64,000 nucleotides of DNA from Prochlorococcus sp. MIT 1341 (GCF_034092415.1 NZ_CP139304.1:1534001-1598000); one strand, 5' to 3'; positions 50,024 through 58,147 are shown, counted from the first letter of the stretch. Numbers and translations: made by a program. The notes: generated by a model not told the origin, from the sequence alone.

Positions 50024-51169
50024 ATGACTAGTGACTTCTTTAAAAACCTCCAAAAAGCCAAGGCGCTAGATGCTGAACGAAAAGCAGCAGTTGAGAAGAA
50101 GTTGGATGCTGAGCGAAAAGCAAGAGTTGAGAAATTCCTTGCAGAGAAAAAAGAAGCCGCCAAATATCTTGATAGTGGTTGTGACAAAGATGAGAAGAAA
50201 GATTCTCAAGGTGCAATTGAGGATTACACCAAGGCAATAAAAATCTATCCAACGTATACCGAAGCATATGCCAATCGAGGATGCGCTAAGGAAGAGTTAG
50301 GCGATCAAGCAGGAGCACTGGCTGATTGGAAAAAAGCGGCAGATTTAGGAGACAAGGAAGCAGCAAAGTGGATTAAAGAAGTAGAAGATAAAACTGGAAT
50401 AACACAAGAGCGGGAATTAACGAGAGAAAAACGTGAAAAGATTGTTGCTAAAGCAAAGAAAGAAGGATTTGATTGGGTTTCAAAACCCCAAATTGCAACA
50501 TTTGAACCTGAAGAACTAATACTTCTAATTCAATTAGAAAAAGAAGCTGATCCAGCGCAAGTCGATTGGTTTAATAAACACCCTAATTTAATTGAAGGTC
50601 TGCATAGACATATGGGGGACGAACCTCTAATTGAAACAGAAAGCTCAAAGCAAAAAAAAGTTGTAGAAAAATATAATTTTGAAATTAATGACTGGCAACT
50701 CAATATTTATAAAGCTGCCTTTGCAAATGAGGCTAAAGAATTTTTAAAAGCCTGGAATGATGATGCAGGAGGCAAAGATCATGGAGAAGCAATTATTTAT
50801 GACCCTTCTGGTGACGGGAGGTTTTGTTGTTGGGACGAACAACATGGGGGGACTATCTATGTTCCTAAAAGATGCATGCTTGCAGACCCAGACTTCTACG
50901 ATATTGAAGCTTGGGAAGAAGTCGATAAAGATTATTGTGTAGACCTTGGTCTTCTAAGTGAGGAAGACTCATGGGAAGATTTCGTTCAAGAATGTAAAAA
51001 GACAGGTGGAATTGGAGCCGAGCCAATGATGGCTACATATGTGTTGCGGTTGTCTTATCTAGATGCAAACGGAGAGGATGATGGCTTTGTAGATGACAAT
51101 GATTTAATTGAATCGTGTGGTGCTCACTTTGAAGACCTCCATGAGGATTCACGTTGGCATGATGGTTAA
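50024..51169 (+). CDS. Coiled-coil and TPR protein with a unique C-terminal domain
   Basis: 381 residues. Residues 8-45 form a charged coiled coil with a repeated KxLDAERKAxVEK unit, residues 46-120 hold TPR-like helices (QGAIEDYTKAIKIYPTYTEA), and residues 210-381 form a separate acidic domain with YDPSGDGRFCCWDEQHGGTI and a run of Trp, Asp and Glu. I recognise no family for that domain. It has a good AAGGAG ribosome site, and the nuclease gene follows after three bases, so it is probably functionally linked to it. Confidence 0.72.
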   Translation: MTSDFFKNLQKAKALDAERKAAVEKKLDAERKARVEKFLAEKKEAAKYLDSGCDKDEKKDSQGAIEDYTKAIKIYPTYTEAYANRGCAKEELGDQAGALADWKKAADLGDKEAAKWIKEVEDKTGITQERELTREKREKIVAKAKKEGFDWVSKPQIATFEPEELILLIQLEKEADPAQVDWFNKHPNLIEGLHRHMGDEPLIETESSKQKKVVEKYNFEINDWQLNIYKAAFANEAKEFLKAWNDDAGGKDHGEAIIYDPSGDGRFCCWDEQHGGTIYVPKRCMLADPDFYDIEAWEEVDKDYCVDLGLLSEEDSWEDFVQECKKTGGIGAEPMMATYVLRLSYLDANGEDDGFVDDNDLIESCGAHFEDLHEDSRWHDG

Positions 51170-51172
51170 TCA

Positions 51173-52030
51173 ATGATCGAGCTCAAAAGAAACGGCAAAA
51201 AAGAACCTGTAAAAGCAACTGGAGTTCGTGCCAGAGAGACTTCTTCTTATACCCCAAATCAAACAGCAGATTTCAAGATCAGTAGAGGTCGTTTCTCAAA
51301 CTTCCTGACTTGTAAAAGATGCTTCTATCTAGATCGAGTCATGGGTCTTGATCCGCCTGGAACGCCAGGTTGGACTCTCAATGAAACAACTGACCTTCTA
51401 CTTAAAAAAGAGTTTGATGAGTGCAGAGAATCCCAGACACCACATCGTTTATTTGCTTCTAATGGATTAGGTCATGTAGTTCCTTTTGATCATCCAGAAA
51501 TGGACAACTGGAGGAACTCTCTCCATCGTGGATTGATGCTTAGACACAAAGACACCAGCATCATTTTGACGGGTGGTGTAGACGATATTTGGCAGGACAC
51601 AAGAACTAAACAATTGATAGTTGTCGACTACAAATCTCAAGCAAAGAATGGACTAGTAAGCAAACAGGAATATCTAGATGATCCATATCATGAGGGATAC
51701 AAACTTCAGATGAACTTCTATGCCTACCTACTTAAAGGAATGGGATTTGATGTTCATCCAACGTCTTACTTCTTGGTGTGTAATGCCAAGAGAGATGATG
51801 ATGGATTTCATAAGACGATGAACTTTGATGAGTATCTCGTTCCCTATAACTGGACGATTGACGGACTCGAAAAGGAAATTGATGAGATGGTTGCTCTGAT
51901 GAATCAACACGAAATTCCTGAACCTAATGAATGTTGTAAAAACTGTGCTTATGCAGATCAATATGCAAAAGCAGTTCATCTAGCAGGTAACAGTGGCGGT
52001 CAGAGTATTCAAAGAACGCTATTTTCTTAA
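51173..52030 (+). CDS. RecB/Cas4-like PD-(D/E)XK nuclease
   Basis: 285 residues. The nuclease core is GGVDDIW (134-140) and VVDYKSQAK (150-158), giving the D...D-x-K triad, with QMNFYAYLL (179-187) as the usual following helix. Cysteines pair up at the ends: TCKRC (47, 50) and ECCKNC (254, 255, 258), as in the Cas4/RecB group where such residues can hold an iron-sulfur cluster. The N-terminal ISRGRFSNFLTCKRCFYLDR is typical of the group. Last gene of the TPR operon; role in defence or element biology is inferred. Confidence 0.82.
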   Translation: MIELKRNGKKEPVKATGVRARETSSYTPNQTADFKISRGRFSNFLTCKRCFYLDRVMGLDPPGTPGWTLNETTDLLLKKEFDECRESQTPHRLFASNGLGHVVPFDHPEMDNWRNSLHRGLMLRHKDTSIILTGGVDDIWQDTRTKQLIVVDYKSQAKNGLVSKQEYLDDPYHEGYKLQMNFYAYLLKGMGFDVHPTSYFLVCNAKRDDDGFHKTMNFDEYLVPYNWTIDGLEKEIDEMVALMNQHEIPEPNECCKNCAYADQYAKAVHLAGNSGGQSIQRTLFS

Positions 52031-52041
52031 AAGGAGGAATA

Positions 52042-52413
52042 CTAACTTTTAGAGAATCTCTTCTTACTCCAAACCTCATCAACAATTTCCTTAGCTCTTT
52101 CGGGGGTTAAGGGGTTATCTGTAGCTGGGTTTTGATTATTTGGAAAAGCTTCTTTAACGATTGCCTGAAACTCTTCTTCTTCAATAGCGGCTTGTTCTGG
52201 AGTTAGTTCTCTTGGCTCATAACCCATAAACCATCCATGTGACTGAAACTCTCTTAGCCGTTCTGCTGGCATAGTTTCAGGGTTCGTTGTTCTGTTGAAC
52301 ATTGCTTGATCGAACCTTTCTTTCGGTGTTGGTTCGTGCTGTTTGTTGATTTTATCTAGCAGTCTCTTTGTGATACTTGATCTTTCTTGCCTTGATAAAT
52401 CTGCTTTATTCAT
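52042..52413 (-). CDS. Hypothetical protein (123 aa)
   Basis: A hydrophilic, probably helical 123-residue protein (MNKADLSRQERSSITKRLLD; HGWFMGYEPRELTPEQAAIE). Pro-rich in the C-terminal third. No motif is recognised. It converges on the nuclease gene and lies in the same direction as the recombinase and the ribbon-helix-helix-like gene, with a structured 274-base gap before it. Confidence 0.55.
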   Translation of the reverse strand: MNKADLSRQERSSITKRLLDKINKQHEPTPKERFDQAMFNRTTNPETMPAERLREFQSHGWFMGYEPRELTPEQAAIEEEEFQAIVKEAFPNNQNPATDNPLTPERAKEIVDEVWSKKRFSKS

Positions 52414-52577
52414 AGCTAGTAGTGATTGTGAATTAATTAACTATTCTTTTACCCATACAGTCTCAACAAGGATGATGCTGAATGTCCATTGAGGGGACAT
52501 GACTGATCATCAGGGTTGAACCTTTAGATATTAAGTGTTGGGGTTTGTGTGTTTGGGAGATACAGACGGTGCTTTCG

Positions 52578-52685
52578 TGATGGTTGTTCGCTTCGCTCAC
52601 CGAACCATCAGTAAAGGGAATTGTTGTAGTTAGGTTTTCTTTCCTCTCCCCCTGTATACGGGAGGCATTGAACCTAATTCCCTTT
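52578..52685. ncRNA. Two strong hairpin-forming inverted repeats (possible structured RNA)
   Basis: TGATGGTT (52578-52585) pairs with AACCATCA (52603-52610). Directly after, AAAGGGAATT (52613-52622) pairs with AATTCCCTTT (52676-52685), and TTAGGTT (52630-52636) pairs with AACCTAA (52671-52677) inside it, leaving an inner loop with CTCCC/GGGAG. Candidates are a small RNA, a terminator for the upstream minus-strand gene, or a recombination or replication site. The pairing is seen; the function is not known. Confidence 0.5.
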
Positions 52686-52687
52686 CT

Positions 52688-53368
52688 TTAACTATCATCT
52701 TCCTCCAATTCTGATAGGCGACCTTCATATTCTTCTTTGGCTTCTTCAATTAACTGATCAAGTTTCTGCTCACGTTCTTTTTGAAGTCGTTCCAATTCTC
52801 TGTAGACAGCGTCTATCTCTTCTTGTGTTGCTGGTGTCCTTGGAGATAAGTCATCTCTGTCACGGCATTTTTCTCTGTATTGTTTTTGTTTCTCTAATTC
52901 TTCTGGACTGCAGAAGGTGTAATTAATAATGAGACCTTGAATGATACGAGCTTTGGAAAGGCCGATCTCATTACTAAAACAATGAAGCTTGTTCCAAGCT
53001 GTACTTGTAATGGCGAGATTAAGTTGCTTTGTCCCTGTAGATCCTTTGTTCTTCTTAGAAATGTCCTCAGCATTCATTAAATGATTAGGCCAGCTGTAGC
53101 CGGAAGTACCCATCCCTCTAATGCCTTGAGATTGGCTTGGTAAGCCTTTTAAGATCATCCAAGTCAACATGTCTTGTTGAGTGATTTGACGCTGCTCGGC
53201 CTCTTCCTTAAGTCGCAGAGAAGCTTCTTCATTGACCCTTACACAGAGTTGCCTCTTGGTGACTTGAACACCTGTTTTCCCATCTTCTCTTGGCACCTTT
53301 GTGAAGTCTCTTTTGCTTTCTTTTTTCTTCTTTCTGTAGTGTCTTTGGTGTTTGGTTAGTTTTTTCAT
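52688..53368 (-). CDS. Putative ribbon-helix-helix DNA-binding protein
   Basis: 226 residues. A Lys/Arg-rich start is followed by two segments with ribbon-helix-helix character: KRQLCVRVNEEASLRLKEEA (about 38-57) and KQLNLAITSTAWNKLHCFSN (about 114-133). The C-terminus is a Glu/Lys/Arg coiled coil. Ending one helical turn before the element recombinase gene on the same strand, it could be the directionality factor or a repressor; this is inference. Confidence 0.55.
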   Translation of the reverse strand: MKKLTKHQRHYRKKKKESKRDFTKVPREDGKTGVQVTKRQLCVRVNEEASLRLKEEAEQRQITQQDMLTWMILKGLPSQSQGIRGMGTSGYSWPNHLMNAEDISKKNKGSTGTKQLNLAITSTAWNKLHCFSNEIGLSKARIIQGLIINYTFCSPEELEKQKQYREKCRDRDDLSPRTPATQEEIDAVYRELERLQKEREQKLDQLIEEAKEEYEGRLSELEEDDS

Positions 53369-53391
53369 TTATGAGTGAATTGGTTGTGAAT

Positions 53392-54945
53392 TTAATCGGC
53401 ATATAACTGAACTATTGCTGCATTACTTGTTTTCTTTCCGTACTCGATGTCCGTGATTTCCTTCGTTCTCTTTCGTATGTCTATGCGTTCGTAGGTGTCC
53501 ATGATTGTCTTGACGCTGTTGCCGCAAATACGAGCAAGTAAAAAGATGTCTGTTCCTTTCATTAAGTGATTTTCAATGAAAGTAGAACGTAGTGAGTAGA
53601 GGGTATAAGGACGATCAGAGAATTTATGACCTTTTAGTTTCCCCTCATCCATCAACTTATCCACTGCCCATCTCCAATGCTGTTGGATCTTTCTTTGATT
53701 CGGTTGCTTCATCTCGTTATGGATCTGAGCAAAGACAAAGTCATCACCTCTGACTGTGTGCTTCATCTCGTTCTCTAGAAAGTATTTCCATCTCCTAAAG
53801 ACATAACCAAGGTTGCAAGGAATCTCCCTAACTCTTGAAGTCTTGGCTCGAACAGTGGTGATGAATGAGATGAGTCGTTCTTCTCGTCCCCAAGCATCGT
53901 GATTGAGAACCCAATCAGAAGGGTTTACGTCTAAGTCTGGAGGTTCGATATAGATCTCATCTTCTTTCCCTTCTTCTTTGATCTCATCAAGGATCTGCTC
54001 ATACTCTTCTATCGCCTTTGACTTACTGATCCTTCCGACATCAATAATCTCGACACTCTTCCATTTCATCTTGCAGATCTCCTCGGGGGACATGCCAGTG
54101 CTCTTGGCGATTAATAACCAATGCCAGAACATGTTGCGGAAATAGATCGACTTCTCTGAACGTCTTCCGAACTGATCTTTCTCATATGCCAATGGTCTCC
54201 ACTCTTCTCTGACGTAATCGATAATTGTTCTCCAGTCTTCTGGATTAATTGCTGGGTTGGCGTCCTTATCTGTTTCTCTGACTGTGATTCGTGGTAAGAA
54301 CTGACCATCAAGCCATAGGTGAGCAGGGATGTATTTATGTTTAACCAAATAGCTCTTTATAAATTCACCTAAGACTGCAAGCTCTCTATGAATCACGATG
54401 CGTCTTTGTGTTTGCCGCATCCTGAACTCAGGGTATTGATCAAAGGTTGTATTGGTGATTTGGCTTGTCAGAACAACTTTCCTTTTCTTGAGGAAGTCCA
54501 TGATGTGTTTTGAACAGTTCAACTTGTGCTCATAACTGTTCTGAGAAAAGGTTCCTGCATCCACTCTTCTTTGCTGTTCCATTAACCATTGACCCATTGC
54601 TTTCTCGATTGAGATCTTGGGGTTCTCTTTCTTCTGTTGTTCTCGTGCAAGCTTCTCTTTTTTCTTGAGCAGTTTCTCTTCCCTTTGAACCAAATTCATC
54701 GGGTCATAGTTCTCGACTATGCGTTCTGCATCCTTGAGTTCATCTCTTAGTTCGATAGCTGCATCAGCCGCTAAGGATTCAGCCTCATCCAGATTCTTGG
54801 CATCAGGAAGAACTTTGAATTTATAAGCTTTCTGTCCTTGTACCTTTTCTCGATAAAAGAACTTCCCCTCGCTGGTTCCAACACCAAACTGTCCAACTAT
54901 TCCACGCCCATTCAGGACTTTTCTTTTCTCTAAAATCTTTGGCAT
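53392..54945 (-). CDS. Tyrosine recombinase (integrase) of element 1
   Basis: 517 residues. The N-terminal 110 residues are arm-binding and coiled-coil-like; a core-binding region follows (about 112-205). In the catalytic domain are the beta-strand Lys region TSRVREIPC, box II YSLRSTF (450-456, Arg453), GNS (475-477, Asn where His is usual) and the nucleophile in DTYERI (Tyr485). The first catalytic Arg, expected in TGxR, is replaced: TGMSPEEI has Ser286. It starts 36 bases from the arm repeat and about 105 from core 2, the normal place for an integrase next to its attachment site. Confidence 0.88.
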   Translation of the reverse strand: MPKILEKRKVLNGRGIVGQFGVGTSEGKFFYREKVQGQKAYKFKVLPDAKNLDEAESLAADAAIELRDELKDAERIVENYDPMNLVQREEKLLKKKEKLAREQQKKENPKISIEKAMGQWLMEQQRRVDAGTFSQNSYEHKLNCSKHIMDFLKKRKVVLTSQITNTTFDQYPEFRMRQTQRRIVIHRELAVLGEFIKSYLVKHKYIPAHLWLDGQFLPRITVRETDKDANPAINPEDWRTIIDYVREEWRPLAYEKDQFGRRSEKSIYFRNMFWHWLLIAKSTGMSPEEICKMKWKSVEIIDVGRISKSKAIEEYEQILDEIKEEGKEDEIYIEPPDLDVNPSDWVLNHDAWGREERLISFITTVRAKTSRVREIPCNLGYVFRRWKYFLENEMKHTVRGDDFVFAQIHNEMKQPNQRKIQQHWRWAVDKLMDEGKLKGHKFSDRPYTLYSLRSTFIENHLMKGTDIFLLARICGNSVKTIMDTYERIDIRKRTKEITDIEYGKKTSNAAIVQLYAD

Positions 54946-54981
54946 TACTGGGCGTTTGAGTAAAGAAGAAACGAACTCAAA

Positions 54982-55003
54982 GTTGGAATGGAGTTGGAAT
55001 GAA
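54982..55003 (+). repeat. Arm-type repeat pair, right end of element 1
   Basis: GTTGGAATGGA plus GTTGGAATGAA, identical to the pair at 34361-34382. It ends exactly 46 bases before core 2, between the integrase start and the core. Confidence 0.82.
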
Positions 55004-55049
55004 ATTATCCGATTCCTTTAAAACCCAGTCCTTCACTCATCTTACGTAC

Positions 55050-55079
55050 TTCATTAGCCAGTAGTTAATTTCAGTCATA
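55050..55079 (-). repeat. Attachment core 2 (junction of elements 1 and 2)
   Basis: Identical to core 1 over 30 bases. Read on the minus strand it still encodes the EVE N-terminus (MTEINYWLMK) but runs into a stop four codons later, so it is a displaced 5' fragment. Identity with core 3 continues to about 55086. Confidence 0.88.
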
Positions 55080-55104
55080 TCAAGGGATTGCGGGGAATTG
55101 CCTG

Positions 55105-55126
55105 GTGTGAACAAAGTGTGAACAGA
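55105..55126 (+). repeat. Arm-type repeat pair, left end of element 2
   Basis: GTGTGAACAAA plus GTGTGAACAGA, starting 25 bases after core 2. It has the same 11-base period as the other pairs with altered bases, which suggests a different recombinase specificity. Confidence 0.8.
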
Positions 55127-55130
55127 AGCT

Positions 55131-55187
55131 GCTCAGCAAGGCACCAGATTGTTTCCCCCTATTAATAGGGCTTTTGCTCTGCTGAGC
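55131..55187. terminator. Hairpin and palindrome downstream of the cytochrome c6 gene
   Basis: GCTCAGCA (55131-55138) pairs with TGCTGAGC (55180-55187), enclosing the perfect 14-base palindrome CCCTATTAATAGGG (55157-55170), which is followed by CTTTTGC on the plus strand. It may end transcription entering from either side at the junction between elements 1 and 2. It is weak as a classical terminator. Confidence 0.4.
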
Positions 55188-55232
55188 CATAACGACTTAA
55201 CTAAATCAAGCTAATGAACTGTTACTGTCTAA

Positions 55233-55562
55233 TTAACCCCATCCTTTGGAAGACTGGGATTCAACATAAGCTGCAACTTCGCTTATCTCGGATGCTGTCA
55301 AAACACCATTGAAAGATGGCATTGCATTTTTACCATTGGTTACTTGAGCAACAATCGCAGCTTCATGGTCTGATTCGTAGTTAGCTAAAAAGCTTTTTAA
55401 ATCAGCTTGTGAAAGAGTTCTTTCTGGGTTGACTAAATTTCCTCCAGCCGCATGACAGGCAGCACAATTCGCCGAAAAAGTTCCCGCTCCATCTGCTATT
55501 GCCATCTGTGGAGCGAAGATCCCTATACAAAGAGCCAAAAAGCTTGAGAGGAGAATTCTCAT
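55233..55562 (-). CDS. petJ: Cytochrome c6 (accessory copy)
   Basis: A lumenal electron carrier between cytochrome b6f and photosystem I, able to replace plastocyanin. The 109-residue precursor has a signal peptide (MRILLSSFLALCIGIFAPQM...AIA), the haem motif CAACH (33-37) and the axial Met in NAMPSFNG (Met81), and ends in KGWG. It lies inside element 2, not beside photosynthesis genes, so it may be an extra or horizontally moved copy. It is 160 bases downstream of the metallophosphoesterase-like gene and probably has its own promoter. Confidence 0.92.
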   Translation of the reverse strand: MRILLSSFLALCIGIFAPQMAIADGAGTFSANCAACHAAGGNLVNPERTLSQADLKSFLANYESDHEAAIVAQVTNGKNAMPSFNGVLTASEISEVAAYVESQSSKGWG

Positions 55563-55722
55563 CCGAGGCGTGTATATCTTTTACTACTTTGAAGCAAAAA
55601 AAAGCATTTTCAAAAGAGTCTACTTATACAGATATGTTTTGAAACTCTTCAAAAAATTCTACTAGTGTTTGTTTGGCATGAATTTGGGTAACTCCTTCTC
55701 TCTCTCAAAATAATGACGAGGT

Positions 55723-56436
55723 TTATGCGAAACCCTTCCCTTTGGGATTTGTTTTGCTGCCGGCGGTAAGGAAGTGCGTTTTATCGCTACCAATGTCATA
55801 AAGGGTGTAATTCAAGCCAGCTCCAATTCCAATCACGCTTCGTTTGGGAACTTCCTGTTGTTGTTCACGTTTACCGTTCAGATCCTTTACTTGTGAATTG
55901 ATCCCTCCTCCAGTCAGTTCAAGATGAAATTGTTTAGTACTGCGCGCTGTGAACAGTCTGTTCACATTGAGACGGGTGAGTCGATCAAGGAGGATCAGTG
56001 GAGATGTTTCAGCTGTGAGGTTGTCACCCACGTCTGAAGAGCTCCCATGGATGAGTGCACAGTCAAGTTCAATGAAGCCAAATTGCAGTGATGCCAGCCA
56101 TTTCAGGTGAGAAGGATTAACCGTATTCAGCAGTGCGCTGACTGTGTCTTCACCTTGGCTGAGCCGCAGAGCATCAGCTTTGCGTTCACCACGAAACCCA
56201 CGCTCTGCAAGTAGTTGCTCTTCCCACCAACCATAGATGCAATCTGGTTTTAAATCGCCGCGATGGGGATTTTTTAGTCGATCTAAGAGTGCGTCACAGT
56301 TGCGTTCGGGTCCGACTAGGTCTCCAAGGACAAATAAGGCTGTAACCCCACGAGTCTTCTTTAGATCCCGTTGAATTAGGTCATAGGTCTCGAGATCTCC
56401 GCGTAGACCACTTACTAGTGCCCATCTTTCAATCAT
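55723..56436 (-). CDS. Metallophosphoesterase-like protein lacking most metal ligands
   Basis: 237 residues with the metallophosphoesterase fold pattern, but the metal-binding motifs are largely lost. The D-x-H start reads LVSGLRGD, GDLVG is kept (LFVLGDLVGPERN), the GNHD position reads YGWWEEQ, HG is kept in ALIHGSSSD, and GHTH reads ARST. It is therefore probably not a phosphatase; it may bind and regulate its neighbour. It overlaps the true metallophosphoesterase gene by four bases (ATGA). Confidence 0.7.
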   Translation of the reverse strand: MIERWALVSGLRGDLETYDLIQRDLKKTRGVTALFVLGDLVGPERNCDALLDRLKNPHRGDLKPDCIYGWWEEQLLAERGFRGERKADALRLSQGEDTVSALLNTVNPSHLKWLASLQFGFIELDCALIHGSSSDVGDNLTAETSPLILLDRLTRLNVNRLFTARSTKQFHLELTGGGINSQVKDLNGKREQQQEVPKRSVIGIGAGLNYTLYDIGSDKTHFLTAGSKTNPKGKGFA

Positions 56437-57248
56437 CGTTCACACACATGACTTGCATCTTCAGCCTGTTCGGCGAATTCAAAACCATGACTCAATCGCC
56501 ATGCGAAGACTTTCGGTAGCCCCGCCTTGACAATCGCTTGACACGTTCGGCCAACGTCATAGGGCACCTCTTTTATCTCAATTTCATCAGTTGCATCGTT
56601 GTGAATTACATAGGTGGCATTGGTACTTCCATGACGTGGCTCGCCCACTGATCCAGCATTGACGATTTTGCGCATCGGCAGGGTTAGTTCTTCGCCCTGA
56701 TCATTGCCATGCTCGGCACTCTGTAACCGCACACGAATAGATCCATCTCTCAACTCACGTATATAAGGCTGGTGGGTATGCCCGCAAAAGAGAATATCGG
56801 CCCCCGCTGTTTCTACTCGCTCGAGAGCCGCAAATGCATCCATGTCTGGCAGAAGATACTCATGCTGACTGTTGGGACTGCCATGCACGAAGAGGAGTCG
56901 ATCACGACGTAATGATGTTGGGAGGCTGGCTAAAAAACTTTTGTTTTCGTCCGTTAACTGATCATCTGTCCATTGGTGGGCCAGGTGCCCGCGTCTTTCT
57001 GCTAGCTGAGAAGGGTAGCTGCACTCGCAGGCATTAAGACCATCGATGATATCTTCATCCCAGCAGCCCTGGCAGGTCGCGATGCCACGCTTCCGTATCA
57101 GCTCAACCACTTCGTTGGGTTGGGGACCATAGCCAACTAGATCACCAAGACAGGTAATGGTGTCAATCCCCTGCTTATCAATGTCATTCAAGACAGCTTC
57201 TACTGCAGGGAGATTGGCGTGTAGGCAGGAGACAATTGCGTGATGCAT
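56433..57248 (-). CDS. Metallophosphoesterase, YfcE/MJ0936-like
   Basis: 271 residues. GDLVGYGPQPNE, LFVHGSPNS and ILFCGHTHQPY are intact metal motifs. The first motif reads AIVSCLHANL, with Cys8 in place of the usual Asp of D-x-H, and the GN[HC][DE] motif reads CQGCWDED. So two ligands are substituted, which may change metal preference or activity. It sits five bases after the CobW-like gene and overlaps the degenerate paralogue. Confidence 0.8.
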   Translation of the reverse strand: MHHAIVSCLHANLPAVEAVLNDIDKQGIDTITCLGDLVGYGPQPNEVVELIRKRGIATCQGCWDEDIIDGLNACECSYPSQLAERRGHLAHQWTDDQLTDENKSFLASLPTSLRRDRLLFVHGSPNSQHEYLLPDMDAFAALERVETAGADILFCGHTHQPYIRELRDGSIRVRLQSAEHGNDQGEELTLPMRKIVNAGSVGEPRHGSTNATYVIHNDATDEIEIKEVPYDVGRTCQAIVKAGLPKVFAWRLSHGFEFAEQAEDASHVCER

Positions 57249-57253
57249 GGCGA

Positions 57254-58039
57254 TTAGGTTGAGGGAATAGCTTCTTTTTGTCGATCCCTAAGAGGCATTT
57301 GATGCATCTCAAGTACGGCATCGTTTAGTAGGCAGAGGTCGATCGTTGATTGAATGCGCAGGCAATCAAGATGTTTTCCTTGGACAACAAGCTCAGACAA
57401 GCTGCGAGGTCTCCCATTTGGATCTGAAATTTCTTGAAGTGGAAGGAACTGTGAGCTTTCTTGGCTCACGATCCAGTTGAAGAAAATAGAGCGCCCATCT
57501 GGCAAGTTCATCAAGCCCTTAGCTCGATAGACGTCGCCATATGCTCCGTTCACTAGCTCGAACCAAAAGGTATTCAGGCTGGGTGGATCCCAGACGCTGG
57601 TATTAAGACTGAGGCTGAAGGATTCAAGTTTTTTGAATTCCAATGTGTCTTTGTTTGGCAATTCAGGATCCCGACCAAAGTGGAGATGCCTGTCAGGATG
57701 AAGTTGCAAGGTTTCAAGCTGATTTTTGACGCGAGGATCCATATCCGTTAGGCCTGCATGCTGAGGAGCCTGGAACTGGGGAAGCTCAATCAATGTGAGC
57801 AGGTCGCCTTGTTGCGATCTGGAGGCATGATGGGAATCCGATAGATCTATGAGTTGAGGGAATTGATCCTTGAGAAATGCCTTATCGATTCCTGAGTCAG
57901 ACACCTGCTCTAGTCCCTTAGAGGGATAGCCATCTAGTCGCAAATATCCGCATTTACCTTGATGGCCTTGCATTGTTTTGAGTATCCAGCTGGTTTTGCC
58001 GCAGCCTGGCGAACCCGAGATCAGCCATGTTTGGCTCAT
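57254..58039 (-). CDS. CobW-like P-loop NTPase
   Basis: 261 residues, shorter than standard CobW/COG0523 metal chaperones. The P-loop is SGSPGCGKTS (8-17), a Walker B-like LLTLIELPQF follows near 80-89, and the C-terminal region has GDVYRAKGLMNLPDG, typical of the CobW C-terminal domain. The CxCC metal motif of zinc chaperones is not visible. First gene of the element 2 operon, with a Zur-like box 48 bases upstream; a metal-trafficking role is inferred. Confidence 0.72.
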   Translation of the reverse strand: MSQTWLISGSPGCGKTSWILKTMQGHQGKCGYLRLDGYPSKGLEQVSDSGIDKAFLKDQFPQLIDLSDSHHASRSQQGDLLTLIELPQFQAPQHAGLTDMDPRVKNQLETLQLHPDRHLHFGRDPELPNKDTLEFKKLESFSLSLNTSVWDPPSLNTFWFELVNGAYGDVYRAKGLMNLPDGRSIFFNWIVSQESSQFLPLQEISDPNGRPRSLSELVVQGKHLDCLRIQSTIDLCLLNDAVLEMHQMPLRDRQKEAIPST

Positions 58040-58086
58040 TCTTTGGACAATGACAATCGCTCTATAAAAATATCAGAAGGCGAGAA

Positions 58087-58101
58087 CGATAACCATTTTC
58101 A
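58087..58101. promoter_or_regulatory. Zur/Fur-like box upstream of the CobW-like gene
   Basis: CGATAACCATTTTCA matches the cyanobacterial Zur consensus TGATAATCATTATCA at 12 of 15 positions, with the central symmetric bases kept. It is 48 to 62 bases before the CobW-like start, where a repressor would overlap the promoter. Zur would silence the operon in zinc-replete cells; a Fur-type reading is also possible. Confidence 0.5.
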
Positions 58102-58147
58102 TTACGTAACCCTGATTTTTTCTTCTTTCATCTCTGCCATTTCTCTA

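Larger units (their letters stand above)
34305..55079. mobile_element. Integrative element 1 (20.7 kb, with tyrosine recombinase)
   Basis: Bounded by identical 30-base cores at 34305-34334 and 55050-55079, the second being an out-of-place copy of the EVE gene 5' end. Just inside both ends are identical 22-base arm repeats (GTTGGAATGGA plus GTTGGAATGAA), 26 bases from the left core and 46 bases from the right core. The only recombinase gene sits at the right end, 36 bases from the arm repeat. Contents from left: small secreted proteins, DUF1810, a high-GC defence operon, a TPR/nuclease operon, a ribbon-helix-helix-like protein and the integrase. An inverted element end at 37163-37241 shows it is composite. 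Confidence 0.85.
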
